Positions 22,727 to 30,492 are shown, counted from the first letter of the stretch. The stretch: DNA of 32,095 bases from Candidatus Eremiobacteraceae bacterium (GCA_036511855.1 DATCBN010000066.1:1-32095); one strand, 5' to 3'. The notes: generated by a model not told the origin, from the sequence alone. Translations and numbers: made by a program.

Positions 22727-23575
22727 GTGGCACCTTCTCCGAATTGGCTGAAGCGGCGATCCGTCAAGCCCGAAAGTTCCACCGACCCGCTTTGGGAGCT
22801 TTGCCCAAGCTGCGGCGAACGGCTGTATAAGAAGGATCTCGTCGAGCGCCTGCGTGTGTGCCCGAAGTGCGGGCATCATCTGCGCATGGGCGCGCTCGAT
22901 CGTATCGCGTTGCTGGCGGACGGCGACTTCGAAGAGATCGCGAGCAATCTCGTCACGGGCGACCCGCTTCTCTGGATGGACCGCGTTCCATATTCGCAAA
23001 AGACCGCCGCCGACCGCGCGAAGTCCGGCCTGCTCGAAGGTGTCGTCACCGGTTTCTGCGCGATCGAAGGCTTCCCGACCGCGCTCGGCGTCATGGATTT
23101 CGCATTTCGCGGCGGCACCATGGGAAGTGTCGTCGGCGAGAAGATCACGCTTTTGCTCGAGGAGGCGGCGCGCCGCAAACTGCCGGTTGTGCTCGTGTGC
23201 GCGTCGGGCGGCGCGCGAATGGAAGAAGGCATGATCGCGCTCATGCAAATGGCCAAGACTTCGGCGGCCGTTGAGCGCTTCGGTCTGCTCGGATTGCCGC
23301 TCGTCACCGTCCTCACCGATCCAACCACTGGCGGCGTTTCCGCATCGTTCGGCTTCCAAGGCGACGTGATCATCGCCGAACACGGCGCGGCGATAGGTTT
23401 TGCCGGCCGGCGCGTCATCGATCAGACCATCCGGCAAAAGCTACCGGACGGATTTCAGTCGGCAGAATTCTTGCTCGAACACGGGCAGATCGATATGGTC
23501 GTCCGGCGCAATGAAATGAAGAGCTGCCTTGGCCGCGTGCTGCGCTTCCTCAGCGACAAGGCGGTCTCGGCATGA
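22727..23575 (+). CDS. accD: acetyl-CoA carboxylase carboxyltransferase subunit beta
   Basis: AccD is the beta half of the carboxyltransferase that makes malonyl-CoA from acetyl-CoA and carboxybiotin, the first committed step of fatty-acid synthesis. Its N-terminal zinc ribbon has Cys26, 29, 45 and 48 (ELCPSCGERLYKKDLVERLRVCPKCGH). The crotonase-like domain shows GVMDFAFRGGTMGSVVGEKI, VLVCASGGARMEEGMIALMQMAKTSAAV, VLTDPTTGGVSASFGFQGDVIIAEHGAAIGFAG and RVIDQTIRQKLPDGFQSAEFLLEHGQIDMVV. At 282 residues it is normal. It starts with GTG and overlaps accA by four bases (ATGA), giving coupled production of the two subunits. Confidence 0.97.
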   Translation: MAPSPNWLKRRSVKPESSTDPLWELCPSCGERLYKKDLVERLRVCPKCGHHLRMGALDRIALLADGDFEEIASNLVTGDPLLWMDRVPYSQKTAADRAKSGLLEGVVTGFCAIEGFPTALGVMDFAFRGGTMGSVVGEKITLLLEEAARRKLPVVLVCASGGARMEEGMIALMQMAKTSAAVERFGLLGLPLVTVLTDPTTGGVSASFGFQGDVIIAEHGAAIGFAGRRVIDQTIRQKLPDGFQSAEFLLEHGQIDMVVRRNEMKSCLGRVLRFLSDKAVSA

Positions 23576-24546
23576 ACGTCATCGTCGAACTCGAGCAGCC
23601 GCTGACGCAGCTCGAAGACAAGATCGCCGACCTCAAGAAACTCAACGAGTCTGGACGCGTCGACCTGTCGAGCCAGATCCGCGCCCTTGAGGAAAAAGCC
23701 CGGGAGCTCAAGGTCGAGATCTTCTCGAATCTCACACCCTGGCAGCGAGTGCACCTCGCGCGCCATCCGCGGCGGCCGCTGGCGCTCGACTACATCTCCG
23801 CGTTGGAGGGCTACACCGAATTGCACGGCGACCGGCACTATGCCGACGATGCCGCCATGGTTGCAGGGTTCGCGTATCTGTCGGGAACGCCGGTCTTCGT
23901 CCTCGGACAGCAGAAAGGCCGCGATACCAAAGAAAACCTGTTCCGCAATTTCGGCATGCCGCATCCGGAGGGCTATCGCAAGGCCCAACGCATCATGCAG
24001 CTCGCCGAGAAATTCGACCGGCCGTTGCTGACGTTCGTCGATACGCCTGGCGCGTATCCTGGAATAGGAGCGGAAGAGCGCGGTCAATCCGAGGCAATTG
24101 CCTCATCGATTAAGTTGATGACCGGCCTTCGCGTGCCGATAATAGTGAATGTGATAGGCGAAGGCGGAAGCGGCGGAGCGCTGGCGATCGGCGTGGGCGA
24201 CTATGTGGGCATGTTGCAGCACGCCGTCTATTCGGTCGCGTCGCCTGAGCCGGCCGCATCGATTTTGTGGCACGACGCGTCGAAGGCGGAAGAAGCGGCG
24301 ACACGCCTGCGATTGACGTCCGACGACTTGTTCGAATTCGGCATCGTCGACGAAGTCATCGTCGAGCCGCCTGGCGGCGCGCACAGCGATGCAGCCGACA
24401 CGGTCCGGCGCGTGCTCGAGGCCGACGTTCGCGCGCTGGGCGCACTGAACAAGTTGACGGCCGACGAACTTCTCGACCGCCGCTACGAAAAATATCGAAA
24501 GATCGGATCGCACGCGGAGCTGGCGGTTGACCGCGCGGCGCGGTAG
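23572..24546 (+). CDS. accA: acetyl-CoA carboxylase carboxyltransferase subunit alpha
   Basis: AccA is the alpha half of the alpha2-beta2 carboxyltransferase and binds carboxybiotin. A helical N-terminal part (VIVELEQPLTQLEDKIADLK) is followed by LTPWQRVHLARHPRRPLALDYISALEGYTELHGDRHYADDAAMVAGFA. The oxyanion and active-site segments are GQQKGRDTKENLFRNFGMPHPEGYRKAQRIMQLAEKF and FVDTPGAYPGIGAEERGQSEAIASSI. EGGSGGALAIGVGDYVGMLQHAVYSVASPEPAASILW completes the domain. Length 324 is usual. The ATG lies in the accD stop. Its own last codons contain the TTG start and GGAG ribosome site of the following septum-protein gene. Confidence 0.97.
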   Translation: MNVIVELEQPLTQLEDKIADLKKLNESGRVDLSSQIRALEEKARELKVEIFSNLTPWQRVHLARHPRRPLALDYISALEGYTELHGDRHYADDAAMVAGFAYLSGTPVFVLGQQKGRDTKENLFRNFGMPHPEGYRKAQRIMQLAEKFDRPLLTFVDTPGAYPGIGAEERGQSEAIASSIKLMTGLRVPIIVNVIGEGGSGGALAIGVGDYVGMLQHAVYSVASPEPAASILWHDASKAEEAATRLRLTSDDLFEFGIVDEVIVEPPGGAHSDAADTVRRVLEADVRALGALNKLTADELLDRRYEKYRKIGSHAELAVDRAAR

Positions 24547-24910
24547 CCTCGGCTACAAGGCCGTCCGCTTGGCGCGGGCGCCGGTCCATGCGCCGTGGCG
24601 CGCGGCAGTTTCGCGCGTGGGAATGATCGTCGTGCGTTGCGCGCTCGTCGCGGGCGCAGTCGTCGTGTTCGCCGCGTGTGGTCTGCAAGCGTGGCGCGTC
24701 GGAGCCGAATCCTATCGCTTGCATAGGCAGATAGTGGCACTCGAACAACGCAATGCCAATCTCGCCGCCTCGTCGATAGCGCTGAAGGCGAAGATCAAGG
24801 CCCTGCACGATCCGGAATATCTCGTGCCGCTCATCCACGAACAATTGGGTTTGACAAAACCGCACGAGGTCTTCATCGTCGTGCAGACGCCGGCACCGGC
24901 TTTCAGGTAG
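24527..24910 (+). CDS. FtsB/DivIC-like septum formation initiator
   Basis: A 127-residue single-span membrane protein of the septum formation initiator family. It has a basic cytoplasmic N-terminus, one helix (MIVVRCALVAGAVVVFAAC, about residues 33-51), a periplasmic coiled coil (YRLHRQIVALEQRNANLAASSIALKAKIKAL) and the family end DPEYLVPLIHEQLGLTKPHEVFIVV. In the divisome such proteins pair with FtsL/FtsQ-type partners and activate septal wall synthesis. I use the TTG at 24527 because GGAG sits seven bases before it inside accA. The ATG at 24623 at the membrane helix is an alternative that gives a 95-residue protein. It overlaps accA by 20 bases. Confidence 0.85.
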   Translation: MTARRGSLGYKAVRLARAPVHAPWRAAVSRVGMIVVRCALVAGAVVVFAACGLQAWRVGAESYRLHRQIVALEQRNANLAASSIALKAKIKALHDPEYLVPLIHEQLGLTKPHEVFIVVQTPAPAFR

Positions 24911-24915
24911 TTCTC

Positions 24916-25281
24916 GTGGAGGTCGTTCGCGGAACCGTCGTGCAAGCGGGCCGGTTTGGCGCCGTCGTACGATTGGACGACGGACGGCTCGCGACCGTTG
25001 CATCCGACGATTCGTGTTTTCCCGCCATCCGGCGCGCAGTGGCCGAACGGCGCAGGCCCGCGTTCGAATTTGAAATCGTCGACGAATCCAGCGGCAGACC
25101 GCGAGTTATCCTCGCAGCGGAACGCGGTTCCGACCGCGCGCCGGAACGCGCGCCGTCCACGTCGTTCGAACAGAAGATAGCCGACTATTTGCGCCAGACG
25201 GCGGAATGGGATCCGCGCGGCGCGGCGTCGGACCTGCGGCCGCCGAAGTTCGATCGCCACGCCGGCAAGCGGCGTTCGTAG
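24916..25281 (+). CDS. S1-like RNA-binding protein
   Basis: A 121-residue protein whose first 70 residues fit an S1/OB fold: RGTVVQAGRFGAVVRLDDGRLATVA is the S1 beta-1 to beta-3 pattern (G-x-V ... FGA-x-V ... DG), and FEFEIVDESSGRPRVILA the closing strands. A basic, disordered C-terminus follows (WDPRGAASDLRPPKFDRHAGKRRS). It starts with GTG 5 bases after the FtsB-like gene. An S1 protein next to divIC and close to a Ppx/GppA gene recalls the divIC-yabR arrangement in Firmicutes, which supports the assignment. The RNA target is unknown. Confidence 0.7.
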   Translation: MEVVRGTVVQAGRFGAVVRLDDGRLATVASDDSCFPAIRRAVAERRRPAFEFEIVDESSGRPRVILAAERGSDRAPERAPSTSFEQKIADYLRQTAEWDPRGAASDLRPPKFDRHAGKRRS

Positions 25282-25335
25282 GCGCGACACACAAGCGCAT
25301 AGGGGGATATCGGCGAGAGGGCCAACCTTTGCGCC

Positions 25336-26202
25336 ATGTCGCAGGTCGAGCCGGTCAATGTCCCGGGTTGTTTCATTCGCATCGATGGCGTCTATACCGC
25401 GCTCCGGACGGCTGAAAAACGCGTCGCCGACTTCATCAAGGCGCATCCCGAAGAGCTCATCCACTTCACGGTCACCGAGCTTGCCGACGCAACCGCAACG
25501 AGCGAATCCACCGTGGTGCGGCTGAGCCAAAAACTTGGCTACAAGGGATATCAAGAATTCAAGATCATGTTGGCGCGCGATCTTGTGGCGCCCGCCGACA
25601 CCATCTTCGAAGCGATCACGCCGCAGGATTCCATCCAGCAGTTGAAGTCCAAGGTCTTCCAAGCGAACATCCAGGCGCTCAAAGACACGATCGAGGTGCT
25701 CGACGACGCCAGCCTTCAACGCGCCGCGGACGCGATAGGGCGGGCACGCAGGATGGATATCTACGGCGTGGGCGGTTCGTCATCGATCGCCTACGACGCC
25801 TACCACAAGTTCCATCGCATCGGCATCACGTGCTTTGCGATGTCGGACGCGGATTTTCTCGCGACGTCTGCGGCACTGCTCGGGCCCGACGATGTGGCGC
25901 TTGGCATCTCGCACACCGGGAGCAGCCGCGATGTGGTCGAGGCGCTGCGCGCCGCGAAGGAAAACGGCGCTACCACGATATGCGTCACGCACAATGCGAC
26001 GTCGCCGATCACACGAGTCGCCGATATCACCCTTTTCACCGCCGCGCGTGAGACCGCATTTTCAAGCGATGCGATGACCAGCAGACTCGCGCAGCTCTCC
26101 ATCCTCGACACCGTCTACCTCGCAGTGGCCCTGGCGCGCTACGACAAGTCGCTTGGCTTCATCCAAAAGACGCGCCAGGCATCGGCAGCCAAACGCTATT
26201 GA
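25336..26202 (+). CDS. MurR/RpiR family transcriptional regulator
   Basis: A 288-residue regulator. The N-terminal RpiR helix-turn-helix covers about residues 20-90 (RVADFIKAHPEELIHFTVTELADATATSESTVVRLSQKLGYKGYQEFKIMLARDL). The C-terminal SIS domain, about 120-265, binds a phosphosugar (DIYGVGGSSSIAYDAYHKFHRIGI; GISHTGSSRDVVEALRAAKENGATTICVTHNATSPI). Members usually control sugar or amino-sugar catabolism, but no sugar genes lie next to it here, so its targets are not evident. The gap upstream is 54 bases; the frame runs with the accDA-ftsB-S1 cluster, and a palindromic repeat unit follows it. Confidence 0.93.
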   Translation: MSQVEPVNVPGCFIRIDGVYTALRTAEKRVADFIKAHPEELIHFTVTELADATATSESTVVRLSQKLGYKGYQEFKIMLARDLVAPADTIFEAITPQDSIQQLKSKVFQANIQALKDTIEVLDDASLQRAADAIGRARRMDIYGVGGSSSIAYDAYHKFHRIGITCFAMSDADFLATSAALLGPDDVALGISHTGSSRDVVEALRAAKENGATTICVTHNATSPITRVADITLFTAARETAFSSDAMTSRLAQLSILDTVYLAVALARYDKSLGFIQKTRQASAAKRY

Positions 26203-26229
26203 CGAAGTTCCGATGTACGAGGGCAATCC

Positions 26230-26303
26230 GTATTAGGGCAAGCCGTACTAGGGCAAGCATCGCTTGCCCCCAAAAAATGGGCAAGCGATGCTTGCCCTAG
26301 TAC
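26230..26303. repeat. paired palindromic repeat unit with nested partial copy
   Basis: The unit 26245-26303 has perfect inverted ends GTACTAGGG/CCCTAGTAC and contains GGGCAAGCATCGCTTGCCC (26251-26269) and GGGCAAGCGATGCTTGCCC (26279-26297), so both halves are of the GGGCAAGC type. Directly upstream a partial left end, GTATTAGGGCAAGC (26230-26243), abuts it, as if one copy had entered another. It lies between the rpiR-like and ppx genes. Confidence 0.87.
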
Positions 26304-26328
26304 AGTCACCCTCCCTCAGAACACGACA

Positions 26329-27237
26329 GTGAGAGCCGCCGTCATCTCCATCGGTACGAATTCGTGCCGCTTGTTGATCGCTTCGTTCGAACCCGACGGC
26401 CAGTTCAAGCCGGAATATCACGAATCGCGCGGCACGCGCGTGGGCGAGGGCATCGCGCCCGGCAAGTTGCTTGAGCCCGCCGCGGCAGAGCGCACGCTGG
26501 CGGCCGTCAAGGATTATGCGGAACTTGCGAAACATGCGGACCGAGTTTTCGCGATCGGCACGAGCGCACTGCGCGAAGCGGCCGACTCGAGCGCGTTCGC
26601 CGCGCGCGTGCATGAAATAACCGGCGCCGAACTGCACATACTCGAGGGCGACGAAGAAGCACTCGCCTCGTTTGCCGGCGCCCGACACGGATTGGCGGCG
26701 GCGGGCGTAAAAGTCGATGCCGGGCTGACCGTGGCGGACGTCGGCGGCGGCAGCACGGAGATCGCTCGCTGCGATGGAGACGATCAGCCGGTGCGCACAT
26801 CGTCATTGCCGCTTGGAGCGGTTCGTCTCACCGAACGTTTTCTGAAATCGGATCCACCGACCAGCGATGAAGTCGAGCGCTGCCGGGCCGCCATCGCGCT
26901 TAGTCTCGCGGGCATCGATGCAGCAATGCGGCCTAAAGGCATGTTGGCATTTGTCGGGGGCACGTCGGCGACAGCGGTTCGCATGCTGCAAGCCGACACG
27001 GCTGACGGTGTGGCGCGAATCGGCACAGCGGCCCTTTCAGATCTCGGCCGCGCGGTGACGGCGCTCCCGGTGGCGCAGCGCAAAAAACTGCACGGTCTGT
27101 CCTCCCAGCGCGCCGACATCATCGCCGCCGGGCTTCTCGTCGTCGAGTCGATCGCTGTCGCCGCTAACGCATATGAAGTAGCGGTCGTTCAAGCCGATCT
27201 GCTATCGGGCTATTTGCTGGAACACGCCGGATCGTAG
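26329..27237 (+). CDS. Ppx/GppA family exopolyphosphatase-like protein
   Basis: A 302-residue actin-like ATPase-fold phosphatase that acts on polyphosphate and/or (p)ppGpp. Family motifs are ISIGTNSCRLLIASF (6-20), FAIGTSALREAADS (74-87), ILEGDEEALASFAGA (104-118), VADVGGGSTEIARC (135-148), GAVRLTERFL and the C-terminal QRADIIAAGLLVVESIA. In the first motif Ser replaces the usual Asp of (I)DxGTNS. Only the two-domain form is present, without the helical C-terminal extension of E. coli Ppx. GTG is the start, after a weak ribosome site. Septum-protein, S1 and Ppx genes lie close together here, as in many Firmicutes. Confidence 0.92.
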   Translation: MRAAVISIGTNSCRLLIASFEPDGQFKPEYHESRGTRVGEGIAPGKLLEPAAAERTLAAVKDYAELAKHADRVFAIGTSALREAADSSAFAARVHEITGAELHILEGDEEALASFAGARHGLAAAGVKVDAGLTVADVGGGSTEIARCDGDDQPVRTSSLPLGAVRLTERFLKSDPPTSDEVERCRAAIALSLAGIDAAMRPKGMLAFVGGTSATAVRMLQADTADGVARIGTAALSDLGRAVTALPVAQRKKLHGLSSQRADIIAAGLLVVESIAVAANAYEVAVVQADLLSGYLLEHAGS

Positions 27238-27354
27238 TCACACTATAACCTAGCGGAGCTTTGGCCGGCGGGAAGAATGCTCGATAGGAGACGAATTTCA
27301 CGTCAAGCGCCCGCGAGCGCGCGTCGACGGCGCAGAAATAGAAGGAGAGCACAT

Positions 27355-28587
27355 ATGGTATTTAAGCTTTCCGGTATTGCATTATTGGCCGCGCTGTCTT
27401 GCGGGGTACTCACGCAAGGCGCAGATGCTGCGTCGTTAAACGCCCCATTGCGACTCGACGGCGCGAGTCCTAAGGGCCCGCTCATCGGCGACTCGTCGGG
27501 TGCGCTCTACGGCACGACACAAACCGGCGGCGGATCCGAATGGGGAACGGTATTCAAGCTTACGCCGAACGGCAGCGGCTACCGGGAGAGCGTGCTGTAT
27601 CAATTCAAAGGCAAACCGGACGGCGGCGATCCTATGGCCGGCCTCCTCGGCAATAACGCAGGTGCGCTATTCGGCACGACCTGGGTTGGCGGCACAGCCG
27701 ATAGGGGCTCGGTCTTCAAACTAACGCCGAATGGGACCGGCTATAGCGAGAAAGTGTTGTATAGTTTCCAAGGCGGTTCCGACGGCGGCTCGCCGCAATG
27801 CACACTCATCGAAGATGCTCATGGCGGACTTTACGGCACCGCGAGCGGCGGTGGAGATATCGGCCAAGGAGTCGTCTTCAAATTGACTCGGAACGGCAAC
27901 GCTTATCTAGAAAGCGTGCTGTACAGCTTTCAGGGCGGCGCCGACGGAGCCGGTCCGTCATCGCTCTTAGCAGACTCGAGCGGCGCACTTTATGCCACGA
28001 CTTCGGGCGGCGGCGCATTCGGAAAAGGTATAGTTTTCAAACTCACGCCGAATGGCAATCAATACAGTGAATCGATATTGTTCAATTTCGACGGCCGCTC
28101 AGGCGGAGGTGAGCCCAGCGCCTCACTCAGTGCCGATGCCGCAGGCGCGCTCTACGGCACGGCTGTGAATGGCGGAGACCCATTCTGCGCGCAAGCCGGC
28201 TGCGGCTCTGTGTTCAAGCTCAGCCCATCCGGCGGCGGCTACAACGCGAGCGTACTCCACACGTTTGGAGGCGGGTCCGACGGCAAGTGGCCATTCGCCG
28301 CGGTGATCGTCGACAGCTCAGGGTCGGTGTACGGCACAACGCGGGGAGGCGACGCAGTTCCGGGAACTGTTTTCAAGCTGACGCCGAACGGCAACGATTA
28401 TAGCTACCACGTCATCCATCGCTTCACAGGTCGAGATTTCCCCTATGCGGCGGTCATCGAAGACGGCCTAGGCGCGCTGTATGGAACCACGGTTTACGGC
28501 GGCACCTACGGGATTGGAAGCGTCTACAAGCTGACACCGCATGGAGTCAAGTACGGCGAGCGGATCCTCCACAGCTTCCATCCCTAA
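27355..28587 (+). CDS. exported GloVer-repeat protein (seven tandem repeats)
   Basis: A 410-residue exported protein. The ATG at 27355 has GAAGGAGAG (27341-27349) just upstream; longer readings lack it. The first 25 residues (MVFKLSGIALLAALSCGVLT then QGADA) are a signal peptide. The rest is seven repeats of about 50 residues, each with L-(Y/F)-GT(T/A)..GG ... G-(T/S)-VFKLTPNG ... Y-x-E-x-(V/I)-L-(Y/H)-(S/H)-F. The pattern is that of the GloVer tandem-repeat family, named for the conserved GxxxxVFKL-type strands. Seven 50-residue all-beta repeats would fit a seven-bladed propeller. Function is unknown; such proteins may bind carbohydrate or other surface ligands. No anchor domain is seen at the C-terminus. 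Its end overlaps the convergent doxX-like gene by four bases. Confidence 0.9.
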   Translation: MVFKLSGIALLAALSCGVLTQGADAASLNAPLRLDGASPKGPLIGDSSGALYGTTQTGGGSEWGTVFKLTPNGSGYRESVLYQFKGKPDGGDPMAGLLGNNAGALFGTTWVGGTADRGSVFKLTPNGTGYSEKVLYSFQGGSDGGSPQCTLIEDAHGGLYGTASGGGDIGQGVVFKLTRNGNAYLESVLYSFQGGADGAGPSSLLADSSGALYATTSGGGAFGKGIVFKLTPNGNQYSESILFNFDGRSGGGEPSASLSADAAGALYGTAVNGGDPFCAQAGCGSVFKLSPSGGGYNASVLHTFGGGSDGKWPFAAVIVDSSGSVYGTTRGGDAVPGTVFKLTPNGNDYSYHVIHRFTGRDFPYAAVIEDGLGALYGTTVYGGTYGIGSVYKLTPHGVKYGERILHSFHP

Positions 28588-28964
28588 ACGGCCTTCACTT
28601 TGCGAACGAAGAGCTGCGCGAAGTGCGAACGCAAAGGCCACGCGGTGACGAACCAGAGCAGTGTTGTGAACAACGGGAGCGGCAATCCGCTCGGCAGCAT
28701 GGTGATGTGGAAATTCAGTACGTTCGCGAGAACCGATGCGAGCAAGACCAATGCCAACGGAACATACTGATCGATCAAGAGCATGACGGCCGCGATGACT
28801 TGCACGGCGAAAACCATGATGTAGAAATGCGAGTCGATCATGGTGTTGAAGAAGGCTCCGGCCATGCCGCTGATCGGAGGCGTGGGCAGGAAGTGGAAAA
28901 ACCCATTGAGGCCCAGCACGAGAAATATGATCCCCAAGAGTATTCGCGCGATCACGCTCATCAC
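28584..28964 (-). CDS. DoxX-like membrane protein
   Basis: A 126-residue inner-membrane protein with four hydrophobic helices. It starts MMSVIARILLGIIFLVLGLNGFFHFLP, the typical DoxX first helix (ARILLGLIFL-x-GLNGF), and continues with FYIMVFAVQVIAAVMLLIDQYVPLALVLLASVLANVLNFH. DoxX-type proteins have been linked to redox or quinone-associated stress, but this branch is uncharacterised. It is the last gene of the ArsR-SRPBCC-DoxX run, overlapping the SRPBCC gene by four bases, so it should be expressed from the same ArsR-controlled promoter. Confidence 0.85.
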   Translation of the reverse strand: MMSVIARILLGIIFLVLGLNGFFHFLPTPPISGMAGAFFNTMIDSHFYIMVFAVQVIAAVMLLIDQYVPLALVLLASVLANVLNFHITMLPSGLPLPLFTTLLWFVTAWPLRSHFAQLFVRKVKAV

Positions 28965-29437
28965 GTTGGTAAAACCTCCGCAAGACGCTCGAGACTCTGG
29001 GTCCAGCCCTCTTCCATACCGTCGAGATATTGGGCGGCTTGGTCGGTTGCCGAGAGCACGCGCGCGTGCAAGGTGAGCCTCGTTTTTTCGCCCTGCTCTT
29101 CGAATACCACAGTGTTCAGTATCTCAAACAGCGGATCGCCGTTTTCATCAAGGGGAGTGCTCGTAAAGACAAGCCGTTCGGGCGCGACTACTTCATTAAA
29201 AACGCCCGTCATCGGATACACCGTGCCTTCCGGGCCCCGCATATGGATACGGATCGCACCGCCTTCACGAACGTCCACCTCGCACACGGGATTTGTGAAG
29301 TGGTGGGGGCCCCACCACTTCGCGAGCTGATTCGGGTCGGTCCAAGCCTGGAACACAAGATCTCGAGGCGCATCGAAAACGCGCGTGATCGTGAGATCCG
29401 GGAATTTCGATGAGCAAGCGTCAGCCTCAGCGGCCAT
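28961..29437 (-). CDS. SRPBCC (AHSA1-like) domain protein
   Basis: A 158-residue START-like protein of the activator-of-Hsp90-ATPase-1 homologue group. Diagnostic features are DLTITRVFDAPRDLVFQAWTDPNQLAKWWGPHHFT at the N-terminus, VDVREGGAIRIHMRGPEGTVYPMTGVFNEVVAPERLVFT in the middle, and a C-terminal helix MEEGWTQSLERLAEVL. The fold has a hydrophobic cavity for a small ligand; bacterial relatives are mostly uncharacterised. It overlaps the ArsR-type regulator gene by 11 bases on the same strand, a very common pairing in which regulator and SRPBCC protein are made together. Confidence 0.92.
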   Translation of the reverse strand: MAAEADACSSKFPDLTITRVFDAPRDLVFQAWTDPNQLAKWWGPHHFTNPVCEVDVREGGAIRIHMRGPEGTVYPMTGVFNEVVAPERLVFTSTPLDENGDPLFEILNTVVFEEQGEKTRLTLHARVLSATDQAAQYLDGMEEGWTQSLERLAEVLPT

Positions 29438-29777
29438 CGGTGCGCCCTTTCTGAATGTCTTTTAGATATATGTCGAGCCGCTCGAATCTCTCATCCCAGA
29501 ATCGACGATAGTCGTCGAGCCATCCCACGACATTTCGCAGCGGGCCGGCATCGAGGCGGCACGGTCGCCACTGTGCCGAACGACCGCGCACGATCAATCC
29601 GGCGCGCTCGAGTACCTTCAGATGCTTGGACACGGCCGGAAGCGTCATTTCAAATGGCGCCGCTAACTCCGTGACGGATGACTCGCTCGATGCCAAGCGC
29701 GCAAGAATCGCACGGCGCGTCGGATCGGCAAGTGCAGAGAACGTGCGGGTCAGAGCCGCTTCGTCGTATTTTACCAC
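29427..29777 (-). CDS. ArsR/SmtB family transcriptional regulator
   Basis: A 116-residue winged-helix repressor starting with GTG at 29777 (VKYDEAALTRTFSALADPTRRAILARLASSESSVTELAAPF). The recognition helix is TLPAVSKHLKVLERAGLIVRGRSAQ. No Cys pair for metal sensing is present (only one Cys), so it is of the SRPBCC-linked type rather than an arsenic sensor. It heads an operon with the SRPBCC and DoxX-like genes. A near-consensus promoter and a palindrome covering its start codon predict autorepression and a leaderless transcript. Confidence 0.93.
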   Translation of the reverse strand: MVKYDEAALTRTFSALADPTRRAILARLASSESSVTELAAPFEMTLPAVSKHLKVLERAGLIVRGRSAQWRPCRLDAGPLRNVVGWLDDYRRFWDERFERLDIYLKDIQKGRTDGR

Positions 29778-29789
29778 TAGGTTAAATAC
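29766..29789. promoter_or_regulatory. palindromic operator over the arsR-like start codon
   Basis: On the minus strand the arms GTATTTAACC and GGTAAAATAC flank TAGT and pair at 9 of 10 positions. The site spans from the promoter -10 box through the GTG start codon, the expected place for an autoregulating ArsR-family repressor to block polymerase. Confidence 0.75.
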
Positions 29790-29814
29790 TAGAACATCCG
29801 GCCGCGGTTGTCAA
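29786..29814 (-). promoter_or_regulatory. sigma-70-type promoter of the arsR-like operon
   Basis: On the minus strand, TTGACA (29809-29814) is followed after 17 bases by TAGTAT (29786-29791): a perfect -35 box, ideal spacing and a -10 with four of six matches. The expected transcription start falls zero to two bases from the GTG start codon at 29777. Confidence 0.8.
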
Positions 29815-29862
29815 CCCCATCGAGGGGGCGCACCGTCGGGCGAACAATCCGGCTGGCAAATC

Positions 29863-30450
29863 ATGGATACGACCACAGAATACGCGCTCGCATTTGCCTT
29901 GACGACGACCGCCGGATTGCGCGGCTTCCTCGCGCTTCTAGTCGCGTCGCTCGCGGCGCACGCCGGGTGGATCCATCTCAATGCGCCTTATGCGTGGCTC
30001 GGTTCGGACGCCGCAAGCATCGTCTTAGCAGTCTTCGCCGTGCTGGAGATTCTCGCCGATAAGTTCCCGGTCATCGACAACGCACTGCACGTTGTCTACT
30101 TCGTGGTCAGGCCCGCAGCAGCGGCGATTCTCGTCGGCGGCACGGTCCACGCGCCGAACCAAGGCGAGCTGATCGGACTTATGGTGCTTGGAGCGCTCAA
30201 TGCGTTTGTCGTTCACGGCGCGGCGGCGGCGACTCGCGCCGCGAGCACGGCCGCGACGCTCGGCGCAGCGAACCCGGTGTTGAGCGTCGGCGAAGACATC
30301 GTCGCGTTGGGAGGGAGCGCGCTCGCGATCACCATGCCGATCGTTGCGGCCGTTCTTGCTCTCGTGCTCGTGGTTCTATTACTCGTCGTGGCCGGGCGCA
30401 TTCGCGCGCGAGCGCGGCGACGCGTAGCGGAGGACGAACAGCAGACGTGA
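29863..30450 (+). CDS. DUF4126 family membrane protein
   Basis: A 195-residue integral membrane protein of the DUF4126 family, function unknown. It starts MDTTTEYALAFALTTTAGLRGFLALLVASLAAH. The family pattern is visible: GLRGFLA in the first helix, then SIVLAVFAVLEILADKFPVIDNALHVVYFVVRPAAAAILVG, HGAAAATRAASTAATLGAANPVLSVGEDIVALGGSALAI, and a final long helix VLALVLVVLLLVVAGRIRARARRR. The ATG at 29863 has only a weak ribosome site; the frame is open further upstream, but that part overlaps the divergent operator and regulator. It leads the rightward envelope group. Confidence 0.85.
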   Translation: MDTTTEYALAFALTTTAGLRGFLALLVASLAAHAGWIHLNAPYAWLGSDAASIVLAVFAVLEILADKFPVIDNALHVVYFVVRPAAAAILVGGTVHAPNQGELIGLMVLGALNAFVVHGAAAATRAASTAATLGAANPVLSVGEDIVALGGSALAITMPIVAAVLALVLVVLLLVVAGRIRARARRRVAEDEQQT

Positions 30451-30492
30451 CCGAAAGCCGCGCGAACGTCGAAGGAAAGGAACTTCAAAGCA

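Noticed and set aside
22400-23437. 345-codon open frame on the minus strand
   Set aside because: It is antisense to the glycosyltransferase and accD, both unmistakable, and its product is low-complexity and charged.
16247-29777. a new defence island or biosynthetic cluster
   Set aside because: The genes are housekeeping or single accessory genes with recognisable families; no nuclease, toxin, transposase or synthase grouping is present.
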